This document shows positions 8,948-18,215 of a stretch of 64,000 nt of DNA, in pieces. The notes beneath the pieces were generated by a model. That model made no database searches and was not told the origin of the DNA. It saw only the letters and a list, made by a program, of their open reading frames with translations. The stretch lies in NCBI RefSeq assembly GCF_022378355.1, contig NZ_JAKMAJ010000009.1, positions 1-64,000 on the forward strand. Reading direction: 5' to 3'. The stretch is from Brenneria bubanii. GTDB taxonomy: Bacteria; Pseudomonadota; Gammaproteobacteria; Enterobacterales; Enterobacteriaceae. The first letter of the stretch is position 1. Every line of letters begins with the position of its first letter. A program made the translations under genes and the position numbers.

Positions 8948-9814
8948 ATGGCAGCAAAGATTATTGATGGTAAAACGATTGCGCAGCAGGTCAAAGACGA
9001 AGTCGCTGCACAGGTAAAACAGCGTTTAGCGGCTGGCAAACGCGCGCCAGGCCTCGCGGTCATCCTGGTCGGCGAGAACCCCGCCTCGCAGATTTATGTC
9101 GCCAGCAAGCGTAGAGTCTGCGAAGAAGTCGGCTTTGTCTCCCGCTCTTATGACTTACCCGTCACCACGAGCGAAGCTGACTTACTGGAACTGATTGATC
9201 AGCTCAATGCGGATAACACGATTGACGGTATTTTGGTTCAGTTTCCTCTGCCAGACAGTATCGATAATACCAAAGTGATTGAGCGTATCTCGCCCGATAA
9301 AGATGTCGATGGATTCCATCCATACAACGTCGGACGGCTGTGCCAACGCGCGCCTCGTTTACGTGCCTGTACGCCTCGCGGCATTATCACGCTGCTGGAA
9401 CGCTACAATATAGAAACCTATGGTTTGAATGCCGTCGTCGTCGGCGCATCCAACATCGTCGGCCGGCCGATGAGTCTGGAGCTGCTGCTGGCGGGCTGCA
9501 CCACAACGGTAACCCACCGCTTTACCAAAAATCTGCGTCACCATATTGAAAACGCCGACCTGTTGGTGGTGGCGGTAGGCAAACCTGGCTTTATTCCAGG
9601 CGAGTGGATCAAACCAGGCGCCATCGTGCTCGATGTCGGCATCAATCGTCTGGAAAGCGGCAAGGTTGTTGGTGACGTCGAGTTCGACGCCGCGCAGGAA
9701 AGAGCGTCTTATATTAGTCCCGTCCCTGGCGGGGTGGGCCCCATGACGGTAGCGACCTTAATTCAGAATACCTTGCAGGCCTGCGAGGAATATCACGATA
9801 GCGACGCACAATAA
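8948..9814 (+). CDS. folD: Bifunctional methylenetetrahydrofolate dehydrogenase/cyclohydrolase
   Basis: FolD interconverts 5,10-methylene-, 5,10-methenyl- and 10-formyl-tetrahydrofolate with NADP in the cytoplasm, supplying one-carbon units for purine and formyl-Met-tRNA synthesis. At 288 residues it has family length. The active-site region [11 protein letters not shown] puts the catalytic Lys at 54. [14 protein letters not shown] and the dinucleotide-binding [16 protein letters not shown] are intact, and [10 protein letters not shown] is near the end. It is followed after 33 bp by ybcJ, with which it probably shares a transcript, as in other enterobacteria. The nearby purE and purK use the same one-carbon pathway but form a separate operon. 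Confidence 0.97.
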   Translation: MAAKIIDGKTIAQQVKDEVAAQVKQRLAAGKRAPGLAVILVGENPASQIYVASKRRVCEEVGFVSRSYDLPVTTSEADLLELIDQLNADNTIDGILVQFPLPDSIDNTKVIERISPDKDVDGFHPYNVGRLCQRAPRLRACTPRGIITLLERYNIETYGLNAVVVGASNIVGRPMSLELLLAGCTTTVTHRFTKNLRHHIENADLLVVAVGKPGFIPGEWIKPGAIVLDVGINRLESGKVVGDVEFDAAQERASYISPVPGGVGPMTVATLIQNTLQACEEYHDSDAQ

Positions 9815-9847
9815 CCGCGACGCTCAATGCATAAGAATCAGGATATT

Positions 9848-10060
9848 ATGGAAATTTTTCATCTCGACAAACACCCGCACGTTGAACTGTGTGATTTATT
9901 GAAGCTGCTGGGCTGGAGTGAAAGCGGCGCCGCGGCCAAACTGGCCATCGCCGCCGGAGAAGTCACCGTCGACGGACAAACGGAAACGCGCAAGCGTTGC
10001 AAAATCGTCGCCGGTCAAAAAGTGCGGTTTGACGGTGCAACGGTAGAAGTCAGCGCCTGA
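9848..10060 (+). CDS. ybcJ: S4-like RNA-binding protein YbcJ
   Basis: The 70-residue product has the same length and closely the same sequence as E. coli YbcJ, including HPHVELCDLLKLLGWSESG and the VDGQTETRKRCKIVAGQ loop typical of small S4-type RNA-binding domains. The start is placed at MEIFHL (ATG at 9848) rather than seven codons upstream because this gives family length and an AGGA lies just before it. It is the last gene after folD and ends with a terminator. The S4 fold implies binding to structured RNA, perhaps ribosomal; the exact target is not known. Confidence 0.93.
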   Translation: MEIFHLDKHPHVELCDLLKLLGWSESGAAAKLAIAAGEVTVDGQTETRKRCKIVAGQKVRFDGATVEVSA

Positions 10061-10071
10061 TAAAATCGCAG

Positions 10072-10103
10072 AGCATAACTAACCTGCGTCGTTATGCTTT
10101 TGA
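10072..10103 (+). terminator. Terminator after ybcJ
   Basis: AGCATAAC (10072-10079) pairs with GTTATGCT (10091-10098) and is followed by TTTTGATT. Confidence 0.65.
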
Positions 10104-10114
10104 TTCAGCACTCA

Positions 10115-10146
10115 CTCGCCGCCAGGCGAAAACGCCGAGCGGCGAG
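10115..10146 (-). terminator. Stem-loop downstream of cysS
   Basis: CTCGCCGC (10115-10122) pairs with GCGGCGAG (10139-10146), and an inner GGCG-AAAA-CGCC extends the hairpin. It lies 20 bp beyond the cysS stop. It lacks a U-tract, so termination efficiency is uncertain. Confidence 0.5.
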
Positions 10147-10166
10147 CGCGGCATCGCGCCAGCGCG

Positions 10167-11549
10167 TTATTTACGCCGCCAGGTGGTTCCCTGCGGACCA
10201 TCCTCCAGAATAATGCCCATCGCATTGAGCCTGTCGCGAGCGTCATCCGCCAGCGCCCAGTCTTTTGCCTGACGAGCGTCTTTCCGCTGCTTAATCAGCC
10301 TTTCGATTTCTTTAACGTCATCATCGGCCTGCGCGCCGCTTTGCAGAAACGCTTCCGGATCCTGTTCCAGCAAACCCAGCACTTTCGCCAGATTACGCAG
10401 CGCGGCGGCCAGTTGATTAGCCGCGTGCGGATCTTCCGATTTCAGGCGGTTAACCTCGCGCGCCATATCGAACAGCACCGAATAGGCTTCCGGAGTGTTG
10501 AAATCATCGTCCATGGCTTCACGGAAACGCGCTTCAAACGCTTCCCCGCCCTGAGCCTGCACGTCGCCGTCCGTACCGCGCAGCGCGGTGTACAAGCGCT
10601 CCAACGCGGAGCGCGCCTGCTTCAGGTTTTCTTCGCTGTAATTAAGCTGGCTGCGATAGTGGCCCGACATCAGGAAATAACGCACGGTTTCCGCATCGTA
10701 ATAAGCCAGGACATCGCGCACGGTGAAGAAGTTATTGAGCGACTTGGACATTTTTTCCCGGTCGACCATCACCATGCCGGAGTGCATCCAATAGTTTACG
10801 TAAGGGCCGTCATGCGCGCAGGTGGATTGGGCGATTTCGTTTTCATGGTGCGGGAACATCAGGTCCGAACCCCCGCCATGAATATCAAAATGGTCGCCCA
10901 ACTGCTTGCAGTTCATCGCCGAACATTCAATGTGCCAGCCTGGGCGCCCTTCTCCCCACGGCGAAGACCAGTGCGGCTCACCGGGTTTGGACATTTTCCA
11001 CAGCACGAAGTCCATCGGGTTGCGCTTCACTTCGGTAATCTCTACTCGCGCGCCGGCCTGCAGCTGGTCGAGATCCTGACGGGATAACACGCCGTAACCC
11101 GGCGCGGTGTCAACCGAGAACATGACGTCGCCATTCGATGCGACATAGGCATGGTTGCGCGCGACCAGCTGTTCAACCAGCTCGATGATTTCGGCGATAT
11201 GATGGGTCGCGCGCGGCTCGGCATCCGGGCGCAAGATATTCAAGGCATCAAAATCGGCATGCATTTCGGCGATCATCCGGGTCGTCAGCCGATCGCTGGT
11301 TTCGCCATTCTCCGCCGCACGCTTGATAATTTTATCGTCGATATCGGTAACGTTACGAACATATTTCAGCGAATACCCCAGATAGCGTAAATAACGCGCC
11401 ACCACATCAAACGCCACGAAGGTGCGCCCGTGGCCAATATGACACAGGTCATACACGGTAATGCCACACACATACATCCCGACATGACCAGCGTGGATAG
11501 GTTTGAATTCCTCTTTTTGGCGACTCAGCGTATTAAAAATCTTTAGCAT
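10167..11549 (-). CDS. cysS: Cysteinyl-tRNA synthetase
   Basis: This class I synthetase charges tRNA-Cys. The product has 460 residues, the family norm. MLKIFNTL begins the protein; a 21-codon upstream extension to 11612 is rejected because all close relatives start at MLKIFN. Cys28 (zinc ligand), the HIGH motif at 37-40 and KMSKS (in [13 protein letters not shown]) are present, and the C-terminal anticodon-binding region ends [12 protein letters not shown] as in E. coli. The gene is divergent from ppiB with a DoxX gene between, an insertion relative to the E. coli cysS-ppiB arrangement. Confidence 0.97.
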   Translation of the reverse strand: MLKIFNTLSRQKEEFKPIHAGHVGMYVCGITVYDLCHIGHGRTFVAFDVVARYLRYLGYSLKYVRNVTDIDDKIIKRAAENGETSDRLTTRMIAEMHADFDALNILRPDAEPRATHHIAEIIELVEQLVARNHAYVASNGDVMFSVDTAPGYGVLSRQDLDQLQAGARVEITEVKRNPMDFVLWKMSKPGEPHWSSPWGEGRPGWHIECSAMNCKQLGDHFDIHGGGSDLMFPHHENEIAQSTCAHDGPYVNYWMHSGMVMVDREKMSKSLNNFFTVRDVLAYYDAETVRYFLMSGHYRSQLNYSEENLKQARSALERLYTALRGTDGDVQAQGGEAFEARFREAMDDDFNTPEAYSVLFDMAREVNRLKSEDPHAANQLAAALRNLAKVLGLLEQDPEAFLQSGAQADDDVKEIERLIKQRKDARQAKDWALADDARDRLNAMGIILEDGPQGTTWRRK

Positions 11550-11758
11550 CAGGGCATTCCATGGTATTCGCAGGATGGGTGAATCATTGTTCGCTGTAAG
11601 CGTGAGCAACATCGATTTATTTAGGGCTTTTCAACTCTAACGGCGTATTGAAACCTGAACCCTGCGCTATTGCAAGACTGAGTCGGCGGAATAAACAGAG
11701 AATTGATAAGGAGTAAGTGTAAAAAAAAGCGGATTTGTCGGCTGGCATGCGTGATTCC

Positions 11759-11783
11759 CCAGACCCGTGACATCCGGGTCTGG
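11759..11783 (-). terminator. Stem-loop downstream of the DoxX gene
   Basis: A perfect 9-bp stem (CCAGACCCG at 11759-11767, CGGGTCTGG at 11775-11783) with a 7-nt loop lies 33 bp past the DoxX stop. No T-run follows on the minus strand. Confidence 0.5.
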
Positions 11784-11815
11784 CTCCACGCGACCATGGC
11801 ATGAACGGGAGAGGA

Positions 11816-12235
11816 TCAGCGCAAGCGAGGGTTGGACATCACCGAATATTTACCGCTCCCCAGAAAAGCGATGGCTAAACCGGCAAAGAAGAATACCGCA
11901 GCCGGCTCGGCGATCCAGGCGCCGGTTTTGCTCAATAAGAAGAAGTTCGGCGTCGACAAATATGCGGCGGCGACCATCGTCAAAGAGAATATCAGTGCGG
12001 AGGGACGGGTAAAAACCCCCAGAATCATCAGCACCGGCGTGATGATTTCGCCCACATAGACGCCATATGCGATGAAAGCAGGCAGACCTGCCGAGGTCAG
12101 CATGCCTTCAATCGCGCCGACGCCGCCATGCGCTTTATGCCAGCCATGAAACAGCATTAAAATACTAAAAGACAAACGAAGTAACAGCTTGCCGAAATCC
12201 GGCTTATCGAATAGTCGATTGATACTGTCCAACAT
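11816..12235 (-). CDS. DoxX family membrane protein
   Basis: The 139-residue protein has four hydrophobic segments (about 17-35, 54-74, 78-95 and 107-126) and the DoxX signature: LLLRLSFSILMLFHGWHK near the start and VGEIITPVLMILGVFTRPSA in the second hairpin. DoxX proteins sit in the inner membrane; some relatives take part in quinone-linked thiol oxidation or redox balance, but this member has no defined substrate. Start: ATG at 12235 after AGGTGAACT. It appears monocistronic, wedged between cysS and ppiB. Confidence 0.88.
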   Translation of the reverse strand: MLDSINRLFDKPDFGKLLLRLSFSILMLFHGWHKAHGGVGAIEGMLTSAGLPAFIAYGVYVGEIITPVLMILGVFTRPSALIFSLTMVAAAYLSTPNFFLLSKTGAWIAEPAAVFFFAGLAIAFLGSGKYSVMSNPRLR

Positions 12236-12519
12236 AGTTCACCTATCTGTTTTAGTGATAATTCAGGATAATAAGAATCACTCTCAGATTAATCCCGTCG
12301 GCAACGAAAGAACAAGTTAATTATGAAAAATAGTGAGCGGGTTCAATTATTTCATTGCCTTCAGTCCACGCGTCCCGCCGGCAGGCAAGCCGCCTGAAAA
12401 GTGCCGGACGTACTGACTCGGCCAGCCAGTTATGTTATAAGTGCGCTCTTGATCGTTCACCGTATTCCGTGAGCGTCGTTCCCCAATTACTATATTCCGG
12501 CTATATAGGGTTCATTATT

Positions 12520-13014
12520 ATGATCACGTTTCATACAAACCATGGCGATATCGTCATTAACACTTTTGCAGACAAAGCACCGGTTACCGTAGAAAACTTC
12601 CTGGATTACTGCCGCAGCGGTTTCTACGACAACACGATTTTTCACCGTGTTATCAATGGTTTTATGATCCAGGGTGGCGGCTTTGCTCCGGGTATGGAGC
12701 AAAAAGCGACTAAAGCGGCGATTAAAAATGAAGCCAACAATGGACTGAAAAACACCCGCGGGACGCTGGCGATGGCACGCACCAATGATCCCCATTCCGC
12801 CACGGCGCAGTTCTTCATTAACCTGGTCGATAACGACTTTCTGAACTTCCGTTCAGAACGCGCTGACGGCTGGGGCTACTGTGTCTTCGCTGAAGTCGTC
12901 GAAGGTATGGACGTGGTTGATAAAATCAAGAACGTGGCGACCGGCCGCAGCGGTATGCATCAGGATGTGCCTAAAGAAGACGTCGTCGTCACTTCCGTTA
13001 CCGTTAGCGAGTAA
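12520..13014 (+). CDS. ppiB: Cytoplasmic peptidyl-prolyl cis-trans isomerase B (cyclophilin)
   Basis: The 164-residue product is the same length as E. coli PpiB. It carries the cyclophilin signature from [20 protein letters not shown] and the active-site segment [22 protein letters not shown]. It accelerates proline isomerisation during protein folding. The start is the ATG of [11 protein letters not shown]; an in-frame extension of 55 codons upstream is non-coding. lpxH starts 10 bp after the stop, so the two are very likely co-transcribed, as in E. coli. Confidence 0.96.
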   Translation: MITFHTNHGDIVINTFADKAPVTVENFLDYCRSGFYDNTIFHRVINGFMIQGGGFAPGMEQKATKAAIKNEANNGLKNTRGTLAMARTNDPHSATAQFFINLVDNDFLNFRSERADGWGYCVFAEVVEGMDVVDKIKNVATGRSGMHQDVPKEDVVVTSVTVSE

Positions 13015-13024
13015 TTGCCGCGGT

Positions 13025-13747
13025 ATGGCGACGCTCTTTATTGCCGACCTGCATTTAAGCATTCATGAACCGGCGATTACCGCCGGTTTTCTGCGTTTTT
13101 TACGCCATGACGCCGCACAGGCCGATGCGCTCTATATTTTGGGCGATCTGTTCGACGCCTGGATCGGCGATGACGATCCGCAACCGCTGCATACCACCAT
13201 AGCCAATGCGCTGCTGATGTTGCATCTACAGGGCGTTCCCTGCTATTTCGTGCATGGCAATCGAGATTTTCTCATCGGTAAACGGTTCGCCAAGCGAAGC
13301 GGACTCACGCTGCTTCCCGCGGAGAATGTGCTCGACCTGTACGGTCAACGGATACTGATTCTGCACGGCGACACGCTGTGCACCGACGATCACGCCTATC
13401 AGAAATTTCGCCGTCGGGTGCATAATCCGCTGATACAGCGTCTGTATCTGCTGTTGCCATTAGCCATCCGGCTCAAAATCGCCGCCGGCATGCGATCGGC
13501 CAGCCGACAGGCCAACCAGCATAAGTCGCAGGAGATTATGGATGTCAATTCCGAGCAGGTGATCGACCGTCTGCAGCATTATCAGGTGGACACCCTGATC
13601 CATGGACACACCCACCGCCCGGCGATCCATCAAATCATTCGCGATAATTTTCGCGCGCGTCGCGCCGTGTTGGGAGCCTGGCATCATGAAGGCTCGATGA
13701 TCAAAGTGACGCCTCAGGATATCGAACTGATTTCATTTCCTTTCTAA
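13025..13747 (+). CDS. lpxH: UDP-2,3-diacylglucosamine hydrolase
   Basis: LpxH cleaves UDP-2,3-diacylglucosamine to lipid X and UMP at the inner face of the cytoplasmic membrane, the fourth step of lipid A synthesis. The 240-residue product shows the calcineurin-like metal-binding set: D8xH10 (FIADLHLS), [20 protein letters not shown] and the terminal HGHTH. The start is the ATG at 13025, giving [12 protein letters not shown] as in the family. It follows ppiB closely and is probably the last gene of that transcript; purE starts a new unit 220 bp further on. Confidence 0.97.
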   Translation: MATLFIADLHLSIHEPAITAGFLRFLRHDAAQADALYILGDLFDAWIGDDDPQPLHTTIANALLMLHLQGVPCYFVHGNRDFLIGKRFAKRSGLTLLPAENVLDLYGQRILILHGDTLCTDDHAYQKFRRRVHNPLIQRLYLLLPLAIRLKIAAGMRSASRQANQHKSQEIMDVNSEQVIDRLQHYQVDTLIHGHTHRPAIHQIIRDNFRARRAVLGAWHHEGSMIKVTPQDIELISFPF

Positions 13748-13792
13748 CCATTTTACGCCGCCAGTTTGGCCTATGATTGTTTTTTCCAATCG

Positions 13793-13808
13793 ACGCAACC
13801 GTTTTCCT
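13793..13808. promoter_or_regulatory. PurR operator upstream of purEK
   Basis: ACGCAACCGTTTTCCT differs from the enterobacterial PurR consensus (ACGCAAACGTTTTCNT) at one defined position. It lies about 160 bp before purE. Repression by PurR with hypoxanthine or guanine is therefore expected. Confidence 0.85.
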
Positions 13809-13969
13809 TGCCATAAGGTCGTGATATGCTCTACGCCCTCAAAGTCAGAGCCCGCAGGTACTCAACGCGCAGGGTCCGATGGTGGACATCGAGACAGGCG
13901 CCGGGAAATCTCTGACTGACGCGACATTATCGACGTCACCATCATGTAAACCACAGGAGCTTTACAGGC

Positions 13970-14479
13970 ATGTCATCCAACGTTGCCCCGGCTAAAATCG
14001 CCATCGTCATGGGTTCAAAGAGTGACTGGGCCACCATGCAGTTTGCTGCGGAAATCCTTACGACGCTGAATATTCCTTTTCATGTCGATATCGTCTCTGC
14101 TCACCGAACGCCCGATAAGTTATTCAGTTTCGCAGAGCAGGCGGCGGAGAACGGTTTTGACGTGATTATCGCCGGCGCGGGCGGGGCGGCGCATTTACCC
14201 GGCATGCTGGCGGCCAAGACGCTGGTGCCGGTGTTGGGCGTGCCGGTCCAAAGCGCGGCCTTGAGCGGCATTGACAGCCTGTATTCGATTGTACAGATGC
14301 CGCGCGGCATTCCGGTCGGAACCTTGGCCATCGGGAAAGCCGGCGCCGCCAACGCCGCGCTGCTGGCGGCGCAAATCCTGGCGTTGCACGATGAGGCGCT
14401 GGCGGCGCGTCTGGCTGACTGGCGGCAGAGCCAGACCGAGGACGTGTTATCCAACCCCGATCCGCGGGAGGAAGCATGA
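13970..14479 (+). CDS. purE: N5-carboxyaminoimidazole ribonucleotide mutase
   Basis: PurE moves the carboxyl group of N5-CAIR to carbon 4 to give CAIR, acting directly after PurK in purine synthesis. The 169-residue product has [10 protein letters not shown], the SAHRTPDK loop with the conserved His, and [11 protein letters not shown] for the nucleotide phosphate. An AGGAG-like site (CACAGGAGCTTTACAGGC) precedes the ATG. It overlaps purK by ATGA (14476-14479), so the two are translationally coupled, and the operon carries a PurR box upstream. Confidence 0.97.
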   Translation: MSSNVAPAKIAIVMGSKSDWATMQFAAEILTTLNIPFHVDIVSAHRTPDKLFSFAEQAAENGFDVIIAGAGGAAHLPGMLAAKTLVPVLGVPVQSAALSGIDSLYSIVQMPRGIPVGTLAIGKAGAANAALLAAQILALHDEALAARLADWRQSQTEDVLSNPDPREEA

Positions 14480-15546
14480 AGCCGGTTTGCGTTTTAGGTG
14501 ATGGTCAGTTAGGCAGAATGTTGCGTCAGGCCGGCGAACCCCTGGGTATTGCGGTTTACCCCGTTGGATTGAACGCGGAACCGGAATCGGTTCCTTTCCA
14601 GAACAGCGTGATTACCGCTGAAATCGAACGCTGGCCGGAAACCGCGCTTACAAAGGAACTGGCTCAACATACCGCGTTCGTTAACCGCGATATTTTCCCG
14701 CGTCTGGCCGATCGCCTGACGCAAAAACAATTACTGGATTCCCTGAACCTGGCTACCGCCCCCTGGCAGTTGCTGGCCGACGCCGATCAATGGCCGCAGG
14801 TTTTCGCCCGGCTGGGCGAGCTGGCCATCGTTAAGCGTCGCGTCGGCGGTTATGACGGCCGCGGACAATGGCGCCTGCGCGCTGGGGAACAGCATACGCT
14901 GCCGGCCGACTGTTACGGCGAATGTATTGTCGAGCAAGGCATCAACTTTTCCGGCGAGGTATCGCTGGTTGGCGCCCGCAATACCCACGGCGACTGCGTG
15001 TTCTATCCGCTGACGCACAACCTGCATCAGGACGGTATCCTGCGCGCCAGCGTTGCCCTTCCCCACCCGGCACCGCAGCTTCAGCGCCAGGCGGAGCAAA
15101 TGCTGTCGGCCATTATGAATGAATTGGGCTACGTCGGCGTCATGGCGATGGAATGCTTTATCGTCGGCGATCGTTTACTGATAAACGAGCTGGCGCCTCG
15201 CGTACACAATAGCGGTCACTGGACACAGAACGGCGCCTCTATTAGCCAGTTTGAACTGCATCTGCGGGCAATACTAGATCTGCCGATGCCGGTTCCCGCC
15301 GTCGATAGCACGTCGGTGATGGTCAACCTGATCGGAACTGCGGTTAATATTGACTGGCTGTCGCTGCCGCTGGTGCACCTGCACTGGTATGAAAAAGAAG
15401 TGCGTCCCGGACGCAAGGTCGGACATATGAACTTGCGGGCGCAAGATCATACGCAGCTGCAACAGGCGTTACGCTCGCTGGCGGCCATGCTGACGGATGA
15501 ATATCAGCCAGGTCTGGCCTGGGCGCGCGCGAAGCTATCGGCCTGA
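14476..15546 (+). CDS. purK: N5-carboxyaminoimidazole ribonucleotide synthase
   Basis: This ATP-grasp enzyme carboxylates AIR with bicarbonate to N5-CAIR. The 356-residue product has [11 protein letters not shown] at the N-terminus, the ATP-binding [13 protein letters not shown], and the ATP-grasp metal-site region [13 protein letters not shown]. Its start overlaps the purE stop (ATGA), and the product feeds directly to PurE. A strong hairpin follows the stop. Confidence 0.97.
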   Translation: MKPVCVLGDGQLGRMLRQAGEPLGIAVYPVGLNAEPESVPFQNSVITAEIERWPETALTKELAQHTAFVNRDIFPRLADRLTQKQLLDSLNLATAPWQLLADADQWPQVFARLGELAIVKRRVGGYDGRGQWRLRAGEQHTLPADCYGECIVEQGINFSGEVSLVGARNTHGDCVFYPLTHNLHQDGILRASVALPHPAPQLQRQAEQMLSAIMNELGYVGVMAMECFIVGDRLLINELAPRVHNSGHWTQNGASISQFELHLRAILDLPMPVPAVDSTSVMVNLIGTAVNIDWLSLPLVHLHWYEKEVRPGRKVGHMNLRAQDHTQLQQALRSLAAMLTDEYQPGLAWARAKLSA

Positions 15547-15561
15547 TTCGCCATCTCTTCT

Positions 15562-15595
15562 CTCTTCAGGCATAGGGTGCTCTATGCCTGAAGAG
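15562..15595 (+). terminator. 14-bp perfect hairpin after purK
   Basis: CTCTTCAGGCATAG (15562-15575) is the exact complement of 15582-15595 with a 6-nt loop, 15 bp past the purK stop. There is no long T-tract, so it may act as terminator or as mRNA 3' end protection. Confidence 0.6.
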
Positions 15596-15831
15596 CGTTA
15601 TCAAGCAAACCGCTTTTGAGAGTAAGAAGGAAAAGCGACTTTCAGCATGAGACATGAATTTACGGTTATTATTTAAGCTTGCAACCAGTTAACAACTGAA
15701 CATTATTCAGGCTGCGAAAATAAAATAGCGCATCAAAATATATCCATTAAAATATATTAAAAATAACGCACCAATATTGATATTTTAATTTACTGAAATG
15801 CTCACTAAAATAATTTCATTCAATTGATTTT

Positions 15832-15847
15832 TGTGATCACCTTAATA
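15832..15847. promoter_or_regulatory. Candidate CRP site upstream of sdaC
   Basis: TGTGA-TCACCT-TAATA has a perfect left half and a 3 of 5 right half against TGTGA-N6-TCACA, about 150 bp before sdaC. E. coli sdaCB is known to be CRP-activated, which makes the site plausible. Confidence 0.4.
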
Positions 15848-15899
15848 TTATTTTCTGCGCATACTGATAGAGAACTCGGTCAAAAAACAGCCTCCTACC

Positions 15900-15915
15900 G
15901 ACATATTTATATGTC
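15900..15915. promoter_or_regulatory. Short palindrome upstream of sdaC
   Basis: GACATA-TTTA-TATGTC is a perfect 6-bp inverted repeat 80 bp before the sdaC ATG, where an operator could sit. No regulator is assigned. Confidence 0.3.
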
Positions 15916-15995
15916 CTGTTTATTTTTTATCCCTGTAACGGCAACTTGCCGGTACTGTATTTTTTATACACCGTGTTCACTGAGGAGAAACGAAC

Positions 15996-17279
15996 ATGAG
16001 CACTATTCAAGGTAGCGGCCAGTTAGTAGATCAGGCTTCCGTCTGGCGGAAAAGCGATACCGTCTGGATGCTGGGCCTTTATGGCACAGCCATTGGCGCC
16101 GGTGTATTATTTTTACCGATAAATGCGGGTATTGGCGGCCTGATACCTTTAATTATTATGACCATTATTGCTTTCCCGATGACCTATTATTCCCATCGCG
16201 CCTTGTGTCGTTTCGTTTTATCAGGTAAAAAAGGCGGCGAAGATATAACCGAAGTGGTTGAAGAACATTTCGGTGTGGATGCCGGTAAATTAATCACCCT
16301 ACTTTATTTTTTTGCAATTTATCCCATTCTGCTGGTTTACGGTGTGGCAATAACCAATACGGTAGAGAGTTTTATTATTCATCAAATGCATTTACCGGCG
16401 CCGCCAAGGGCGATATTGTCACTCATATTGATTCTGGGATTAATGTTCATCGTCCGTTTTGGCGAAGCGATGATCGTTAAGGCAATGAGCGTTCTGGTTT
16501 ATCCATTTGTCGCTGTTTTAATGGTGCTGGCTTTGTATTTAGTCCCCCACTGGAATACCTCTGTTTTCGACAATGTCTCTTTAGCCAACAACATAACCGG
16601 TAATGGTTTGCTGGCGACAATGTGGCTGGCGATCCCGGTGATGGTGTTCTCCTTCAACCATTCGCCGATTATCTCCTCGTTCGCCGTCGCCAAGCGCAAA
16701 GAATATGGCGACGAGGCTGAGAAAAAATGCTCTCGCATTCTGTCTTACAGCCATATCATGATGGTGATTACCGTGATGTTTTTCGTGTTCAGCTGCGTCC
16801 TGAGCCTCTCGCCAACCGAGCTGATGGAAGCGAAAACACAAAACATCTCTATTCTGTCTTACCTGGCGAACCACTTTAATAACCCGATGATAGGCTATCT
16901 GGCGCCGATCATTGCCACTATCGCCATTTCAAAATCGTTTCTCGGCCATTACCTGGGCGCCAGCGAAGGCTTCAACGGTATAATCGTGAAGTCGCTGCGC
17001 AGCCAGGGTAAAGCGATCGCCAGCCACAAGCTGAACCGCATTACCGCGCTGTTCATGCTGATCACCAGTTGGATTGTCGCGACGAAGAACCCAAGCATAC
17101 TGGGCATGATTGAAACGCTGGGCGGCCCCATCATCGCCTGCCTGCTGTTTCTAATGCCGATGTATGCCATTCAGAAAGTCCCGGCGATGAAAAAATACGG
17201 CGGCCACATCAGCAATCTGTTCGTTACCGTCATGGGACTGATCGCCATCTCCGCCATCATCTACAGCCTGTTTGGCTAA
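15996..17279 (+). CDS. sdaC: Serine permease (HAAAP family proton symporter)
   Basis: The 427-residue inner-membrane protein has about 11 transmembrane segments and is close to E. coli SdaC throughout: WMLGLYGTAIGAGVLFLPI near the start, GEDITEVVEEHFG, FSFNHSPIISSFAVAKR in the middle, and LGGPIIACLLFLMPMYAIQ near the end. SdaC imports L-serine with protons. In E. coli it is followed by the deaminase gene sdaB; here pstB lies convergently downstream and no serine deaminase is adjacent. TcyP/TdcC-like threonine transport is an alternative within the family, but the sequence favours SdaC. AGGAG lies before the ATG. Confidence 0.92.
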   Translation: MSTIQGSGQLVDQASVWRKSDTVWMLGLYGTAIGAGVLFLPINAGIGGLIPLIIMTIIAFPMTYYSHRALCRFVLSGKKGGEDITEVVEEHFGVDAGKLITLLYFFAIYPILLVYGVAITNTVESFIIHQMHLPAPPRAILSLILILGLMFIVRFGEAMIVKAMSVLVYPFVAVLMVLALYLVPHWNTSVFDNVSLANNITGNGLLATMWLAIPVMVFSFNHSPIISSFAVAKRKEYGDEAEKKCSRILSYSHIMMVITVMFFVFSCVLSLSPTELMEAKTQNISILSYLANHFNNPMIGYLAPIIATIAISKSFLGHYLGASEGFNGIIVKSLRSQGKAIASHKLNRITALFMLITSWIVATKNPSILGMIETLGGPIIACLLFLMPMYAIQKVPAMKKYGGHISNLFVTVMGLIAISAIIYSLFG

Positions 17280-17306
17280 CCCGAACAGCCTCGTTAACCA
17301 TCTGAA

Positions 17307-17357
17307 CGCCATCGATCTCAGGTTGCCGCAGATACATTCTCAACCTGGAAGATGGCG
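17307..17357. terminator. Nested inverted repeat between sdaC and pstB
   Basis: CGCCATC (17307-17313) pairs with GATGGCG (17351-17357), and inside it CAGGTTG (17319-17325) pairs with CAACCTG (17341-17347). It lies between two converging genes and could serve both as a terminator. Confidence 0.5.
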
Positions 17358-17384
17358 GGAAACGCGGCGGCCAAGCGTCATTTG

Positions 17385-18200
17385 TTAACCAAATCGTCCG
17401 GTAATATAATCTTCCGTGCGCCGTTGGGCAGGAGAAGTAAATAAGTCGTCCGTATGGTTATATTCGATTAATTTCCCCTGATGGATAAAAGCCGTGTAAT
17501 CGGAGACGCGCGCCGCCTGCTGCATATTGTGCGTCACCAGCACCAGGGTAAAATGCTGCTTCAACGTGCCGATCAGTTCTTCAATAATCAGCGTTGAAAT
17601 CGGATCCAGCGCCGAGGTCGGTTCATCAAGCAGCAGCACTTCCGGCTTGATGGCGATAGCCCGGGCGATCACCAGGCGCTGCTGTTGACCGCTGGAAAGC
17701 GTCAGGGCGTTATCGCCCAGGCGATCTTTCACTTCATGCCATAACGCCGCCGCACGCAAGGCGTGTTCCACCGCGTCATCCAGCAGACGGCGGTCGCGAA
17801 TCCCCTGCAGCTTCAGACCGTAAATCACATTGTCATAAATCGATTTGGGAAAAGGATTCGGCCGCTGAAAAACCATGCCGACACGACGACGCAGCAATGC
17901 CACATCCAGCAGCGGATCGGTAATCGGCATGCCATATAGCCTGATATCGCCCTCGGTGCGGCAATCATCGACCAGATCGTTCATGCGATTGAAGCACCGC
18001 AACAGCGTCGATTTACCACAGCCGGAGGGGCCGATCAGCGCGGTAACCCGATGTTGAGGGATACGCAGGGAGATATCATTCAGCGCCGGTTTCTCACCGT
18101 AATACAGGTGGAGATGCTCCACGGCCAGCGCGACCTGATCATCGCTAAACCGGGGAACCGTCATAACCGACGATGCCGCCGCCCGCTTGATTACAGCCAT
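17385..18200 (-). CDS. pstB: Phosphate ABC transporter, ATP-binding protein PstB
   Basis: The 271-residue cytoplasmic ATPase of a PstABC transporter has Walker [10 protein letters not shown] at 57-65, Q-loop FQRPNPFP, Walker [15 protein letters not shown] and the PstB-specific [16 protein letters not shown] and [10 protein letters not shown] ending. The ABC signature reads LSSGQQQRL instead of the usual LSGGQ. It follows pstA by 15 bp and is the last gene of pstCAB. pstS and phoU, present in the classic operon, are absent here, so a phosphate-binding protein must come from elsewhere. The paired permeases are the long variant, so this set may be a second Pst system. Confidence 0.93.
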   Translation of the reverse strand: MAVIKRAAASSVMTVPRFSDDQVALAVEHLHLYYGEKPALNDISLRIPQHRVTALIGPSGCGKSTLLRCFNRMNDLVDDCRTEGDIRLYGMPITDPLLDVALLRRRVGMVFQRPNPFPKSIYDNVIYGLKLQGIRDRRLLDDAVEHALRAAALWHEVKDRLGDNALTLSSGQQQRLVIARAIAIKPEVLLLDEPTSALDPISTLIIEELIGTLKQHFTLVLVTHNMQQAARVSDYTAFIHQGKLIEYNHTDDLFTSPAQRRTEDYITGRFG

Positions 18201-18215
18201 AATTTCATCCTACAT

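Larger units (their letters stand above)
15547..15995. other. Intergenic region between purK and sdaC
   Basis: About 450 bp. It contains the purK hairpin, AT-rich DNA from 15650 to 15830, a CRP-like site near 15840 and a short palindrome at 15900. A 63-codon frame at 15824-16015 overlaps these sites and the sdaC start and is not considered coding. Confidence 0.5.

Noticed and set aside
10341-11087. 248-codon frame antisense to cysS
   Set aside because: Mirror of a conserved synthetase gene; no ribosome-binding site or known motif.
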